This document shows, in pieces, positions 24,501 through 33,815 of a DNA stretch of 40,471 nucleotides. The notes under the pieces were generated by a model. It did no database searches, was not told the DNA's origin, and saw only the letters and a program-made list of their open reading frames with translations. The position numbers were made by a program, and so were the translations under genes. The DNA comes from CAZDQL01 sp964507325 (GTDB lineage: Bacteria > Planctomycetota > UBA1135 > GCA-002686595). Positions within the stretch are counted from its first letter, which is position 1, and every line of letters begins with the position of its first letter. Where the stretch lies: the NCBI GenBank assembly GCA_964507325.1, contig CAZDQL010000059.1, positions 1 through 40,471 on the forward strand, read 5' to 3'.

Positions 24501-27500
24501 CGCCGCGCTCCGCCAGGAGGTGCGCCAGGTCACGCCCCCAGCGGATCTTGGCCAGCTTGCGCCCCCCTTCGTACCAGCCGCGCAAGGTGGCTGCGAGCTC
24601 GTCTCCCCGGTCGAGAGCGACCAGGAGGTTGGCGAGCGACGCGCGGCCGTCGGGGTAGGTGACCTCCTCTTCGATCAGCTCTTCGAGGGCGCTGCGCAGG
24701 TCCGCTTCGCGGGCGGGCGATTCCTCGCCGTCGACGAGGAGCAGGGTCAGGGTCGCGATGGCACGTTGCGCCAGGATTCCGTCGCGCTGGGTAGGCTCTT
24801 CCGTCTCGCCCAGCGCCGCGACCTGCTCGCGCAAGAGCGCCAGGCTCTCGGTCCAGGCGCGATCCAGGTCGCCACCACCCTCGACCTCGAGGAAGAGGCG
24901 CTCGATGCGGGCCCAGTCGCGCAGGGGTGCCGGCTCGAGACCGTCTTCGAGCGCCGTCACGAGCTCCAGGGCGCCCTGGCGTGCGACGCGACGCGCCTGG
25001 GCGCGCTGCTTGCGTAGATCGCGGCGGGTCATCGACTCGTACCCGGGCAGCTCGGTGACGATCGACTCGACGCGCGCGGTGAGGATCCAGTTCACCAGGT
25101 CGTAGAGGGCCACGATGCGCCGATCGATCTCCGCCGAGAGGGCGTCCGGATCCTGCTCCTCCCCGAGGGCCATCGCGGCGAGCAGGGAAGTGCACTCCTG
25201 CTGAATCTCCGCGCTCCAGGGCTGCTTCCGAAGCTCCGCAGCGAGCTCCTGGGCGGCGGCCACCCTCGCGGCGGCGTCCTCGTCGCGCAGCGCCTCTTGC
25301 AGTCGCGCGCGGAAGAAGCGCAGGCGCAGCTCTGCTTGCGCGTAGGCGCGCAGATTCGACGCCAGGAGATCGCGTTCCGCTGCATCGGTCGCGGCGCTCC
25401 AACGCGCGAACACGCGTTCCATGATCCCCCGCCAGACCTGGTCGCCGCTGCCGTCGACGGTGGCGTCGAAGCCGTGGAGCCACCCGAGGCGCAGGCCCAG
25501 GGATCTGTAGGGCATCGTCTCCCCCGTCAATTCGAGCTCCCCGAGGAGCTGGCCCAGGAACACGCGCCCGGCGTCGCTCTCGCGGAAGCGCGCGTCGCGC
25601 ACGATCCAGGACGTCATGTGGCTCGACTCGTCGTGGTCCACCAGAACCCGCGCGGTGCGCGCCAGGAGCTCGGCGCGCTCTGCGCTCATGCGGTAGCGGT
25701 AGAAGGTGAATCCCCGCCCCAGGGCGTGTTGGATCGCCGCCTGCAGGAGCTCGGTCTCGTGCATCTTCCGCTCGCGCTTCCCGGCCAGGTCGAGCCAGTC
25801 GGTGAGCAATGCCTGCTCCTCGCGTTCCCGGCCGAGGTAGGTCAGAGCCGAGAGGTGACGCGCGGCCAGCTGGAGATTGGCGGTGTCGAGTGGGTCGGCG
25901 AGCCAGGCCTCGCACTGCTCCACCACCTCCTCGAGCCGGTAGGCTTCCCACAGGACGTAGAGCACCTGGGAGCGCAGTTGCTGCAGCTCGTAGGGGCGCC
26001 AGGGACCGTTCTCCAGGCGCACCGACTCGAGCCACTGCAGAGCCAGGTCCACTTCGCCCTCTCTGGCGAGCTGGGCGGCGTAGGTGGTCTGCAGGTCCAC
26101 GGCGTAGGGCAGCTCCCGCGCGGCGCGCAGGCGCGCTTCCAGCAGGCGCTGCGGTTGACGCAGGACGGCCATGGCCTGCAGGTAGCGCTGGTGCCAGCGG
26201 TGGGTGGCGTCGAGGATCTCCTCCTGGCGCTCGAAGACTGGCCGCAGGAGGCGCAGGATCTCGAGCACCTCGTTCCCCTGATTGAGGACGTTGGTGAAGC
26301 CGAGCAGGGAGAGGGCCAGGCCGTACTCCGCCTCCCGCGGCGCGCCGGCCAGCCCTGCGACGAGCTGCTCGAGCTCCGCGCGCAGTTCCTCGTTGCGCCG
26401 GCTCTCCCGCAGGTAGACGAGTCGGATCGGCGTGATCCCGGGGCGCTCGCCGACGAGCTGGACCAGGGCCTCGAGGTGGGGCCTGGCCCGCTCCCAGCGC
26501 TGCGTGCTCGCGAAGTGGCGCAACAGCCGCCAGTGCTCCGGGAAGCCCGCCGTTCCGTCGACGACGGCCTGCTTGGCGGGCGCCAGGTCGACCTCTTCCT
26601 CCTCGAGCAGGATCGCGTTCTCACGCCGGGAGAGTTCGGCGTCGAAGCGGGTCGTGAAGGCTTCGCCCTCCAGGACCTCGACTTCGATACGCAGAGACGA
26701 TTCGCCGCGGATCTCGGTGCCCCAGATGCGCTCCTCCCCAGGCCACCACAGGCCGCCGCGCTCCTCGAACGCCCCGAAGGTCGATCCGTGGGTGCGCTCT
26801 CCGTCGCTGATCCAGCCCTGCTCGAGGAGCAGACCGCGGTCGACGTCGATCTCCAGAATCAAGGCCTGCTCCGACCTTTGCGGGTTGGAGAGGGTGATCC
26901 GCGCGCGCCCGTCATCGAGATCGGTGAGCTCGGCGTGCCAGCTGTGGTAGGCGCGCAGGGTGTCGCCGAAGTACCAACCGAAGGGGGCGGGCCAAGAGCT
27001 CTGCTCCCCCTCCTGCGCCGCGCGCACGCGCCCCAGACGCCACCCCTCGTCGAGTCGGCCGCGCTCTTCGCCGACGAGCCACTCGACGGCGTAGGCCTGC
27101 CCGTCGGGGTGGGAACCGAGGCTCAGCCAACGGGTCGGATCGACGAAGGACGTGCCGCGGGATCCCTGGCGGCGGCCGCGTAGGTCGACGCTCTCCGACT
27201 CGACCGCGAAGCGCCAGGCGAGGGACGAGCGCGAGATCGCCGCGCGCCGGTCGAGGCTCGAGAGGATCTCGAGCACTTCCTCCGGCCACTCCCACTCCGG
27301 ATCCTCGGACCGCACGCCGCGCGGAGTCGGGAAGAGGTGGTCGAAGGGGTCGGCGTGGTAACCGGCGTACCCGAGACTGTGCAGCTGGCTCTTGCGCGGG
27401 AGGAAGAACCCGGCCTTGCTGCGATCGCGCTTGTCGCCGGCGGCACCGCTGCCGTCAGTTAGCCAGCGTGTCGGCCTACTGGCGACCGATTCGCGGGCCG

Positions 27501-30093
27501 TCGCGGGCTCCCCCAGCTCCTCGGTCGCATCGTCGAAGTCCTCTTCGAACTCCTCCTCCTCCGGGGGCGCGGCCTGCTGGCGATCCGCGCTGATCTCCCT
27601 CTCGAAGAGCTCGTCGCCGGCCATCCGCGTGCCCCCCGAAGCAGGGATGTACCCCAGAGCGGACTGGCTCGAGGCCAGCGGACCCCACGGACCGGAGCCC
27701 GGGTGATCCTCGCGCAAGAGCTCGGTCAGGTCCCGACCCATGCCGGCGAGGGCCTTGAGGAGGTTCTCGCGCAGCTCGCGGCGCCACTGCTTGGCGGCCA
27801 GGATCTGCTCGCGAGCGAGCTCGTGGTCGCCGCGCTCGCGGCCCTCGGCGAAGAACTCCTCCCCGTCGCGCATCCGGAAGCGCCGCTGGACTTCGAAGCG
27901 CTTGCGATCCTCGTCGCTCTCCAGGACCAGGAAGGAGGTGTGGGGAGTCACGATCTGGAAGTCCTCGGAGAGAGCGATGATCCGCTCCCGCGTGCGCTCC
28001 GAATCCCCCTGGTCGAGCAGATGGTCCAGGTGGTGCCGCGCCCAGAGCCGCGGGATGAAGGAGTTGCCCTCGTCCTCGGCCGCCAGCACCACGTCGCGCT
28101 CCAGGCGCACGCTGCGGCCGGCCAGGGTTCCCGTCACCACCACGCGACCGGCGAGGTCGCCCCCCGACGGCGGGGGTTCGAAGCGCCCCACCAGGATCGC
28201 CTGGCGACCCGCCGGCAGGGAGGGCAGGGTCTCGGGGTAGACCGCCGCCACGGGCAGTCCTTCGAAGCTGACCTCGATCTCCTCCAAGGCCGGTGCCGCG
28301 ATCTCCTCCAGGAGGGCCAGGGCGGTCTGGGCGGGGTCGGTCCCCCCGCCGATCTCCCGCAGGGAGCCTCCGCCGAGGGCGGTCAGCGCGCGCAGCACCA
28401 GCGGCTCGCGGGCCGGCCCCGGCACGACGGCGTGGAAGGTGCCTTGGCCGCGGTAGCTGCGCTCCAGCCCGTGGGCCAGGGCCACCGGATCGGCCGCGCC
28501 GGAGGTGGGCACGCCGTCCCCCAGGTAGACGACGTGGGTGCGCGGGCCCGCCCGCTCGCAGGCCTGGGCGAAGGTCTCTTCGAGGTCGCTCCAGCCCAGG
28601 GGGTCGCGCGCCTCCAGGAAACCCAGGGCACGCACGCGATTCGCGTGGGTGGCTGGCACGGGGCGCTCGAAGGCCCAGCGGGTCACGACGTCGCAGGTGG
28701 CGAGGGTGAAGGTGTCCCCCTCCCCCAGGGCCGCGATCAGGCTCTCCACGCAGGCCACCAGGTTCTCCCGCGGCGGCCCCCACGAGGAGGCGGAGGTGTC
28801 GGTCAGGATCAGGAGGTCGAGGGGCTCGTCGGAGGGCGCGCCGGCGTCGATGGCGGGCGCGTCGACCTTCAACATGAAGTAGCCGTCGTCGCCGCGGCGG
28901 TGCGGGACCAGGGTCAAGCCCTGGGCGTCGGGGCGCGCTGCGATGCGCAATTCGAAGTCCCGCTCGGGCGCGAACTCGTCGGCACTGAACTCGACCCGGG
29001 CGGCGTGCTCGGTGCTGCGTACCCGGCACGGGTGGGAGGGGCACTCCACCGAGGTCAGGGGCTCGGCGGAGTGGACGTCGACGGTGATCTCCAGCCGGCG
29101 CAGGGGGGTCTTGCGCAGGAGCTCGCTCTGCAGCGCGTAGTGGTAGGCGTAGCTCCCGTCGCGGCTCGGCAGGACCTGGGTGTAGGCGATGCGGATGCGC
29201 TTCTCGCTTCCGATCGGGAAGACGCGCGCCTTGAAGAGGTTGCCCCCGGTCCACTCCAGCAGCCCCGGGTCGCGCCTCTCGCGCAGGATCGTCTCGTAGA
29301 TGCGGCGCGCGCGCTCCTTCTCGACGATGTCCCCCTGCACCAGCTCGTCGCCGATCCACATGCCGAAGCCCGAGATCGAGGCGTCGGCGGGCAGCGGGAA
29401 GTAGAAGACCCCTTCGAGAACCGACGAGGTGTGGTTCACGAAGGACTCCTCGATCACCGTGCGCGCGATCTGGTCGCGGATGTCGACCTTGACGCTGTGG
29501 TAGCCGATGGTGAGCGGCACGTTGCGACCGTCGACGTTGGCGAGCAGCGAGCCGAGGGCCTCGGTGGACGCGTTCGCCCGGTAACCGCTGAGCCAGAGGG
29601 GGGGCTCGTCGAGACGCTCCAGGTCCCGGCCGCGGGCGCGCAGGACAGTCGGGGTGTCGACCTGGAAGGTCTGGTCACCGGGGCCGGCGACCGCGAGCTC
29701 CCCGCCCTTCCGCGGGTCGAGGGCCGCGTCCCCGCGGGCGAGCCGCAGGCTGTCCGCGGCGACCAGCTCGACCAGCGAGCCGGGGCCGAGGGTCAGCCGG
29801 GCCCCCGTGGCGAGCCGCACCTCCAGGGCGTTGGCGCCGCGGGCGGCCACCTCGAGCCAGTCCCCGACCTCCAGGGCCTCCCCCCGCTCCGCCACGCCCC
29901 AGCGGCGGGCGAGCACGGGCTTGCGCAGAGCCCCTCCCTCCCGCTCCAGCACCCAGCCGATGGGGGTCTCCGCGGCGAGCGAATCCCGCTCCTGGGGCGG
30001 GGCCGGCGCCGCGGGGGCGGTCAGGGCGGTGAGGAGCAGCCCGGCGAATGCCAGGGCCACCAGAGCCACTTGGGGCGAGCGCAGTCTCTTCAT
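21598..30093 (-). CDS. Giant secreted FecR/VIT/VWA/TPR protein (2,831 residues)
   Basis: The start is the ATG complementary to 30091-30093, with GAGGAAAG upstream and a signal peptide (MKRLRSPQVALVALAFAGLL); the frame runs open to 30321 but lacks a leader there. The domains in order are: a FecR-like segment (about 55-150; NALEVRLATGARLTLGPGS); a VIT domain (about 198-308; SFVNHTSSVLEGVFYFPLP, RRIYETILRERRDPGLLEW); a VWA domain with an intact MIDAS motif DTSAS (Asp432, Ser434, Ser436) and YLGDGVPTSG; an acidic linker (EEEEFEEDFDD); a beta-rich region; then some 1,600 residues of helical TPR-like repeats to the C-terminus (for example FLEREQHAAAVAQLRLALQ). VIT-VWA pairs occur in inter-alpha-trypsin inhibitor heavy chains and in planctomycete surface proteins. 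A metal-dependent adhesion or assembly scaffold outside the cytoplasm is inferred. Confidence 0.88.
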   Translation of the reverse strand: MKRLRSPQVALVALAFAGLLLTALTAPAAPAPPQERDSLAAETPIGWVLEREGGALRKPVLARRWGVAERGEALEVGDWLEVAARGANALEVRLATGARLTLGPGSLVELVAADSLRLARGDAALDPRKGGELAVAGPGDQTFQVDTPTVLRARGRDLERLDEPPLWLSGYRANASTEALGSLLANVDGRNVPLTIGYHSVKVDIRDQIARTVIEESFVNHTSSVLEGVFYFPLPADASISGFGMWIGDELVQGDIVEKERARRIYETILRERRDPGLLEWTGGNLFKARVFPIGSEKRIRIAYTQVLPSRDGSYAYHYALQSELLRKTPLRRLEITVDVHSAEPLTSVECPSHPCRVRSTEHAARVEFSADEFAPERDFELRIAARPDAQGLTLVPHRRGDDGYFMLKVDAPAIDAGAPSDEPLDLLILTDTSASSWGPPRENLVACVESLIAALGEGDTFTLATCDVVTRWAFERPVPATHANRVRALGFLEARDPLGWSDLEETFAQACERAGPRTHVVYLGDGVPTSGAADPVALAHGLERSYRGQGTFHAVVPGPAREPLVLRALTALGGGSLREIGGGTDPAQTALALLEEIAAPALEEIEVSFEGLPVAAVYPETLPSLPAGRQAILVGRFEPPPSGGDLAGRVVVTGTLAGRSVRLERDVVLAAEDEGNSFIPRLWARHHLDHLLDQGDSERTRERIIALSEDFQIVTPHTSFLVLESDEDRKRFEVQRRFRMRDGEEFFAEGRERGDHELAREQILAAKQWRRELRENLLKALAGMGRDLTELLREDHPGSGPWGPLASSQSALGYIPASGGTRMAGDELFEREISADRQQAAPPEEEEFEEDFDDATEELGEPATARESVASRPTRWLTDGSGAAGDKRDRSKAGFFLPRKSQLHSLGYAGYHADPFDHLFPTPRGVRSEDPEWEWPEEVLEILSSLDRRAAISRSSLAWRFAVESESVDLRGRRQGSRGTSFVDPTRWLSLGSHPDGQAYAVEWLVGEERGRLDEGWRLGRVRAAQEGEQSSWPAPFGWYFGDTLRAYHSWHAELTDLDDGRARITLSNPQRSEQALILEIDVDRGLLLEQGWISDGERTHGSTFGAFEERGGLWWPGEERIWGTEIRGESSLRIEVEVLEGEAFTTRFDAELSRRENAILLEEEEVDLAPAKQAVVDGTAGFPEHWRLLRHFASTQRWERARPHLEALVQLVGERPGITPIRLVYLRESRRNEELRAELEQLVAGLAGAPREAEYGLALSLLGFTNVLNQGNEVLEILRLLRPVFERQEEILDATHRWHQRYLQAMAVLRQPQRLLEARLRAARELPYAVDLQTTYAAQLAREGEVDLALQWLESVRLENGPWRPYELQQLRSQVLYVLWEAYRLEEVVEQCEAWLADPLDTANLQLAARHLSALTYLGREREEQALLTDWLDLAGKRERKMHETELLQAAIQHALGRGFTFYRYRMSAERAELLARTARVLVDHDESSHMTSWIVRDARFRESDAGRVFLGQLLGELELTGETMPYRSLGLRLGWLHGFDATVDGSGDQVWRGIMERVFARWSAATDAAERDLLASNLRAYAQAELRLRFFRARLQEALRDEDAAARVAAAQELAAELRKQPWSAEIQQECTSLLAAMALGEEQDPDALSAEIDRRIVALYDLVNWILTARVESIVTELPGYESMTRRDLRKQRAQARRVARQGALELVTALEDGLEPAPLRDWARIERLFLEVEGGGDLDRAWTESLALLREQVAALGETEEPTQRDGILAQRAIATLTLLLVDGEESPAREADLRSALEELIEEEVTYPDGRASLANLLVALDRGDELAATLRGWYEGGRKLAKIRWGRDLAHLLAERGDLQRAASILEEIDRLDELEFEDFSALAGWYTALDQKERGDAALVRAYEVQDEYRLAEGLRIELHTYRRRGPDVPPELDPRIPLRFVALMRKAREPQNRVWLLQQFYEATGDFRLLGCLPEAVIGHSAQSIYPFLGGVGSLAEKVVEEATVDRLRARLAQLGAQAHTDVDRRALALLEFQMVLLAGRQAHGTERHGERALDALRRAFPGEWQEGEVALLAEFLADRGALQPEALAREQLRQLRLLCELAVEPSDRLAVAHHRARTLEGYGRIEEAVRILVAALDERRRAAGGRLPVSANDALLSLGRWQVQMQAFREAERVWLEELEADHRAGQRRWLRRQLFGLYRDAVRGRGELSLGKGRELYDAVVQRMRRDLARRADEQHAREVVDILCNLWQHADDLLGARVVGPDVTDFAFEGLPAVLELYQYRNGQPMVHRVSWCLEEVVGATKSLEFMVVRAETEPSWLRLRNEDFWSQHAWRIGDLIHSAEAGLSASLERRALAVVLKELRSDLRTRQQRHRCVYDRRNGYFWKKQRPAFVRTAVEILGEEDTSPRGLVHGAEYLFRGLGANDEAIDLLYGCYRRGLLHLEGRDDLATYLQLDQRWSESIPLVVELVGERPAEARYRGMLMRGHYHAGDPEACARALHQAEAWLREEGHWREEAIAILADACLDTALLEDCVRLYDEAIALHVRTAPRRGVGDGVLCAYYRQQSQAYAGLDRTRETVDAAAGAVVSWGHHIDQRRAELQNLRGVLERSRDLAAFVAGLDAETEATGLENPILRKALGHVFLEREQHAAAVAQLRLALQARPNDLETHELLMRAYDAWKRPDLAVEALLERSHVAGHELELYVELGRRLTDLEQWERAERAHTTLVELSPNESEGHRMLAQIRQGQDRWQDAVGHWRHVVRVRSEEPDGHLGLAKVLIQAKQADEARAVLEGVLSASWPARYPGTRDQARRLLEELGRRR

Positions 30094-30197
30094 GGGTCTT
30101 TCCTCGGGCTTCAAACCGCTGAACGGCGCACACACCCCCGGGGTTGGGGTTTGTCGGCGCCTTCCCGCGGGAGGTCCATCGGGGGGGGGCGCACGGG

Positions 30198-30225
30198 TTG
30201 ATAACTCGCCCCAGCGCGTAATACT
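30198..30225 (+). promoter_or_regulatory. Candidate sigma-70-type promoter for the GTPase-like/acyl-CoA synthetase operon
   Basis: TTGATA at 30198-30203 (5 of 6 to TTGACA) is followed after 16 bp by AATACT at 30220-30225 (4 of 6 to TATAAT). This is the only A/T-rich patch in the 214-bp divergent gap. The implied start near 30232 gives a leader of about 75 bases before ATG 30308. The promoter of the divergent giant gene was not identified. Confidence 0.45.
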
Positions 30226-30307
30226 GCCTGCCCGGCGGACTTCCCAGCGAGGCTTGGAGCCGCCGATCCCCCACCCGTCTCCCCTGCTCAGCCCTCCTTC
30301 AGGAGCC

Positions 30308-31633
30308 ATGCGTACCCTCATCCTCGGCGCCGCCGGTCGCGACTTCCACGATTTCCTGGTCCTCTATCGCGACGATCCGAACGTCGACGTGGTCGCCTTC
30401 ACAGCCACTCAAATCCCCTACATCGACGATCGGCGCTTCCCGGCGGAACTCTCCGGCGCGCGCTACCCCAAGGGCATTCCGATCGTGCCCGAAGACGACT
30501 TCGAGAAGCTGATCGCGGAGAAGGACGTGCAGCAGGTCGTCTTCGCCTACTCCGACGTCTCCAACGACTACGTGGCGCGCCTCGGCGCGCGCGCCAACGC
30601 GGCGGGCGCGGACTTCGTCCTGGCGGGGGCGCGCACCATGCTGCGCTCGAAGAAGCCGGTGCTCGGCATCGGAGCGGTGCGCACCGGCTGCGGTAAGAGC
30701 CAGGTGACGCGCTACATGCTGGGACTGCTCGAGGAGCGCGGCATCAAGGCGGTCGGCATCCGCCACCCGATGCCCTACGGGAACCTGGCCAGCCAGGCGG
30801 TGCAGCGCTTCGCCAGCCGCGACGACCTGGTCAAGCACGACTGCACCGTCGAGGAGCGCGAGGAGTACGAGCCCTACGTCGATCGCGGGCGAGTCGTGTA
30901 CGCCGGAGTGGACTACGCCTCGATCCTGGCCGAAGCGGAGAAGGAGTGCGACATCGTCCTGTGGGACGGCGGCAACAACGACCTGCCCTTCGTGCGTCCC
31001 GACCTGCACGTGGTGCTGATGGACCCCCACCGTCCGGGGGACACCCTGCGCTACTACCCCTCGGAAGCCCAGGTGCGGTTGGCGGACGTGATCCTGATCA
31101 CCAAGTCGCTGACGGCGACCGCCGAGAACATCGCTGCGGAGCGCGCCTTGGCAGCCGAGCTCAACCCCGGCGCCAAGGTGATCGCGGTGGCGAGCGCCCT
31201 CTCGGTGGACGGGATGGAGGAGGGCTCGCTGGCGGGCAAGAAGGTGGTCTGCGTCGAGGACGGCCCCACCACCACCCACGGCGGCATGAAGTACGGCGCG
31301 GCCACCATCCTGGCGCAGCGGGCCGGAGCCGAGATCGTCGACCCGCGCCCGCACCTGGTGGGCGAGCTGGCGTCCACCTATGCCAAGTACCCCGAACTGG
31401 GCCCCCTGGTCCCGGCGATGGGCTACTCCCCGCAGCAACTGACCGACATGGAGGCCTCCCTGGCGGGCACCCCCGCGGACCTGATCCTCTCCGGCACGCC
31501 GATCGACCTGGCGCTGCTCGTCAACCCCGGCAAGGAGATCGTGCGTGTGCGCTACGACCTGGCCGAGATCGACGGCGAGCCGCCCTTGGGCGAGGTGCTC
31601 GACGGCTGGCGAGCGACCCACGCGACCGCCTGA
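30308..31633 (+). CDS. COG2403-type P-loop protein (cyclic 2,3-diphosphoglycerate synthetase-like)
   Basis: The 441-residue cytoplasmic protein starts at ATG 30308 behind CAGGAG. It opens with a Rossmann-like segment, MRTLILGAAGRDFHDF, and an N-terminal domain of about 115 residues. A P-loop variant follows, GIGAVRTGCGKSQVTRYM (about residues 118-135), then LWDGGNNDLPF and VILITKSLTA, typical of the COG2403 family. Family members are annotated either as predicted GTPases or as cyclic 2,3-diphosphoglycerate synthetase, the archaeal enzyme that cyclises 2,3-DPG using ATP. Which reaction applies here is unclear. The next gene, an ADP-forming acyl-CoA synthetase, begins 26 bases downstream, so the two form an operon and probably share a pathway. 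Confidence 0.82.
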   Translation: MRTLILGAAGRDFHDFLVLYRDDPNVDVVAFTATQIPYIDDRRFPAELSGARYPKGIPIVPEDDFEKLIAEKDVQQVVFAYSDVSNDYVARLGARANAAGADFVLAGARTMLRSKKPVLGIGAVRTGCGKSQVTRYMLGLLEERGIKAVGIRHPMPYGNLASQAVQRFASRDDLVKHDCTVEEREEYEPYVDRGRVVYAGVDYASILAEAEKECDIVLWDGGNNDLPFVRPDLHVVLMDPHRPGDTLRYYPSEAQVRLADVILITKSLTATAENIAAERALAAELNPGAKVIAVASALSVDGMEEGSLAGKKVVCVEDGPTTTHGGMKYGAATILAQRAGAEIVDPRPHLVGELASTYAKYPELGPLVPAMGYSPQQLTDMEASLAGTPADLILSGTPIDLALLVNPGKEIVRVRYDLAEIDGEPPLGEVLDGWRATHATA

Positions 31634-31659
31634 CCGATCCCACGCGCCGGACGAGCCCG

Positions 31660-33741
31660 ATGCCGAAGAAATACAGCGAACAGAAGGGGCTGGAGAAGCT
31701 CTTCCGTCCGAGGTCGGTGGCGGTCATCGGCGCGTCCCGCAAGCACGACTCGATCGGTCGGGTCGTGCTGGCGAACCTCATCGCGGATGGGTTCGCGGGC
31801 AAGGTCTTCCCGGTCAACCCGAACGTGGACGTCCTGCACTCGATCAAGTGCTACCGCTCCGTCACAGCCATCCCCGATCCGGTGGACGTGGCGGTGATCG
31901 CGATCCCCCCCGACCAGGTGGAGCCCGCCCTCAAGCAGTGCGCCCGCAAGGGCGTGACCGGGGTGGTGGTGATCACCGCCGGCTACAAGGAAACCGGTCC
32001 GCGCGGCGCCGCCAAGGAGATGGAGCTGCTCAAGATCGCCCGTCGCCACGGCATGCGGCTGGTGGGACCCAACTGCATGGGGATCCAGAACGCCGAGGAG
32101 GGGGTGAGCATGAACGCCTCCTTCTCGCGCACCTTCCCCAAGCCCGGTCCCGCCGCCTTCGTCTCCCAGTCGGGGGCCATGGGCGAGGCGATCCTGGCCC
32201 ACGCCGACAAGCTCAACTTGGGCGTCTCGATGTTCGTGTCGATGGGCAACCGGGCGGACGTCAGCGCCAACGACCTGATCGAGTTCTGGGGCGAGCAGGA
32301 CGAGATCAACTGCATCCTGCTCTACCTCGAGTCCTTCGGCAACCCACGTAACTTCGTCCCCTGCGCGCGCAAGGTCAGTCGCAAGAAGGCGCTGGTGACG
32401 GTCAAGTCGGGGCGCTCCGAGGCGGGAGCGCTGGCGGCTTCGAGCCACACGGGAGCCATGGCGGGGGGTGACGCCGCGGCGGCCGCCATGCTGGAGGACT
32501 GCGGCGTCCAGCGCGTGAACTCGATCGATGAGCTCTTCGACGTCGCCTTGGCCCTGGCGCGGCTGCCCCTGCCGCGCGGCGAGCGCGTGGCGATCCTGAC
32601 CAACGCCGGCGGCCCCGCCATCCTGGCCACCGACGCCCTGATCGCGTCGGGGATGGAGATGGCCCCCCTGAGCGAGAAAACGCGCGCCAAGCTGCGCGAC
32701 CTCTTGGTCCCCGAGGCGTCGGTGCGCAACCCGGTCGACATGGTCGCCGGCGCCACGGCGGAGAACTACAAGCACTGCCTGAAGCTGATGCTGTCGGACT
32801 CCACCGTCGACATGGCGCTGGTGATCTTCGTGCCGCCGGTCACGCGCGAGCCGGTGGAGGTGGCGCGCGCGGTGTTCCAGGCCACCAAGAACTCGAAGAA
32901 GCCGGTGGTGTGCTGCTTCATGTCCCGGGACGAGGTGCTCGACACCATCGCCGAGGAGACGACCCAGGACTGGGTGCCGGTCTACCTCTACCCGGAGTCG
33001 GCGGTGCGCGCCCTGGCCGCCCTCTTGGAGCGCAAGCGCATCCTGGAGCGCCCCGAGGGGAAGGTGCGTCGCTTCCGCGTCGACCACAGCAAGGCCAAGG
33101 CGGCCCTGAGCACCGGCTGGCTGGGGGTCGAGTCGCGGCGTCTCCTGGCGGAGGCCTACAGCCTGCCGGCGGTGCCGGGCGGGCTGGCGCGCTCCCAGAA
33201 GGAGGCGGTGGCGATCGCCGACGAGATCGGCTACCCGGTGGTGTTGAAGATCTCCGACCCGAACCTGCTCCACAAGACCGACGTCGGCGGAGTGCGCCTC
33301 AACGTCCCCGACGCGGCGGCGGTGCGCGAGGGATTCCGCGCCCTGAACCGCAAGGGATGCGAGGGCGTCAACGTCCAGAAGATGATGGGCAGCGGCCGCG
33401 AGATCGTGATCGGCTTCACCAGCGATCCGGCGATGGGCCCGCTGCTGATGTTCGGTCTGGGCGGAATCTACGTGGAAGTCCTGCGCGACGTCGCCTTCGC
33501 CGCCTGCCCGGTCAGCGACGTGCGCGCCCGCGAGCTGATCCACGGCATCAAGGGCTACCCGATCCTGGCGGGCATCCGCGGTCAGGCCGGGGTGAACGAG
33601 GAGAAGCTGGTGGAGGTGATCCAGCGCGTCTCGCAGCTCGCCTGCGACCTGCCGGAGATCGCCGAGCTGGAGATCAACCCGCTGATGGCCTACCCCGAAG
33701 GGCTGGTGGCGGTCGACATGCGGGCGCGCTGTCAGTTGTAG
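31660..33741 (+). CDS. Acetate/acyl--CoA ligase (ADP-forming), alpha-beta fusion
   Basis: The 693-residue enzyme starts at ATG 31660. The order of domains is CoA-binding (about 12-110; RPRSVAVIGASRKHDSIGRV), succinyl-CoA-ligase-like (about 120-460) and C-terminal ATP-grasp (about 470-693; ADEIGYPVVLKISDPNLLHK, TDVGGVRLNV). The phosphorylated His is seen in SSHTGAMAGG (His263), and MRLVGPNCMGIQN is the typical CoA-ligase loop. The reaction is acyl-CoA + ADP + phosphate to acid + CoA + ATP, reversible, giving substrate-level phosphorylation or acyl activation in the cytoplasm. Substrate chain length cannot be read from sequence. It is the second gene of the operon with the COG2403-type protein. 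A weak inverted repeat (CTACGG at 33765, CCGTAG at 33786) follows the stop. Confidence 0.93.
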   Translation: MPKKYSEQKGLEKLFRPRSVAVIGASRKHDSIGRVVLANLIADGFAGKVFPVNPNVDVLHSIKCYRSVTAIPDPVDVAVIAIPPDQVEPALKQCARKGVTGVVVITAGYKETGPRGAAKEMELLKIARRHGMRLVGPNCMGIQNAEEGVSMNASFSRTFPKPGPAAFVSQSGAMGEAILAHADKLNLGVSMFVSMGNRADVSANDLIEFWGEQDEINCILLYLESFGNPRNFVPCARKVSRKKALVTVKSGRSEAGALAASSHTGAMAGGDAAAAAMLEDCGVQRVNSIDELFDVALALARLPLPRGERVAILTNAGGPAILATDALIASGMEMAPLSEKTRAKLRDLLVPEASVRNPVDMVAGATAENYKHCLKLMLSDSTVDMALVIFVPPVTREPVEVARAVFQATKNSKKPVVCCFMSRDEVLDTIAEETTQDWVPVYLYPESAVRALAALLERKRILERPEGKVRRFRVDHSKAKAALSTGWLGVESRRLLAEAYSLPAVPGGLARSQKEAVAIADEIGYPVVLKISDPNLLHKTDVGGVRLNVPDAAAVREGFRALNRKGCEGVNVQKMMGSGREIVIGFTSDPAMGPLLMFGLGGIYVEVLRDVAFAACPVSDVRARELIHGIKGYPILAGIRGQAGVNEEKLVEVIQRVSQLACDLPEIAELEINPLMAYPEGLVAVDMRARCQL

Positions 33742-33815
33742 GGGCGCTGTGCTGGCCCAGCGGTCTACGGGCCGCGTTCCAGCCTCCGTAGGGCCCGTTC
33801 GGGCAATGAGCCACA

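Noticed and set aside
22945..30201. Two very long plus-strand frames (22945-25017 and 27703-30201)
   Set aside because: Both are antisense to the giant FecR/VIT/VWA/TPR gene, whose domain motifs are unambiguous; the plus-strand products show no domain, leader or ribosome-binding site.
30094..30321. Upstream extension of the giant gene to 30321
   Set aside because: The signal peptide and GAGGAAAG site fix the start at 30093; the extension would overlap the divergent P-loop protein gene.
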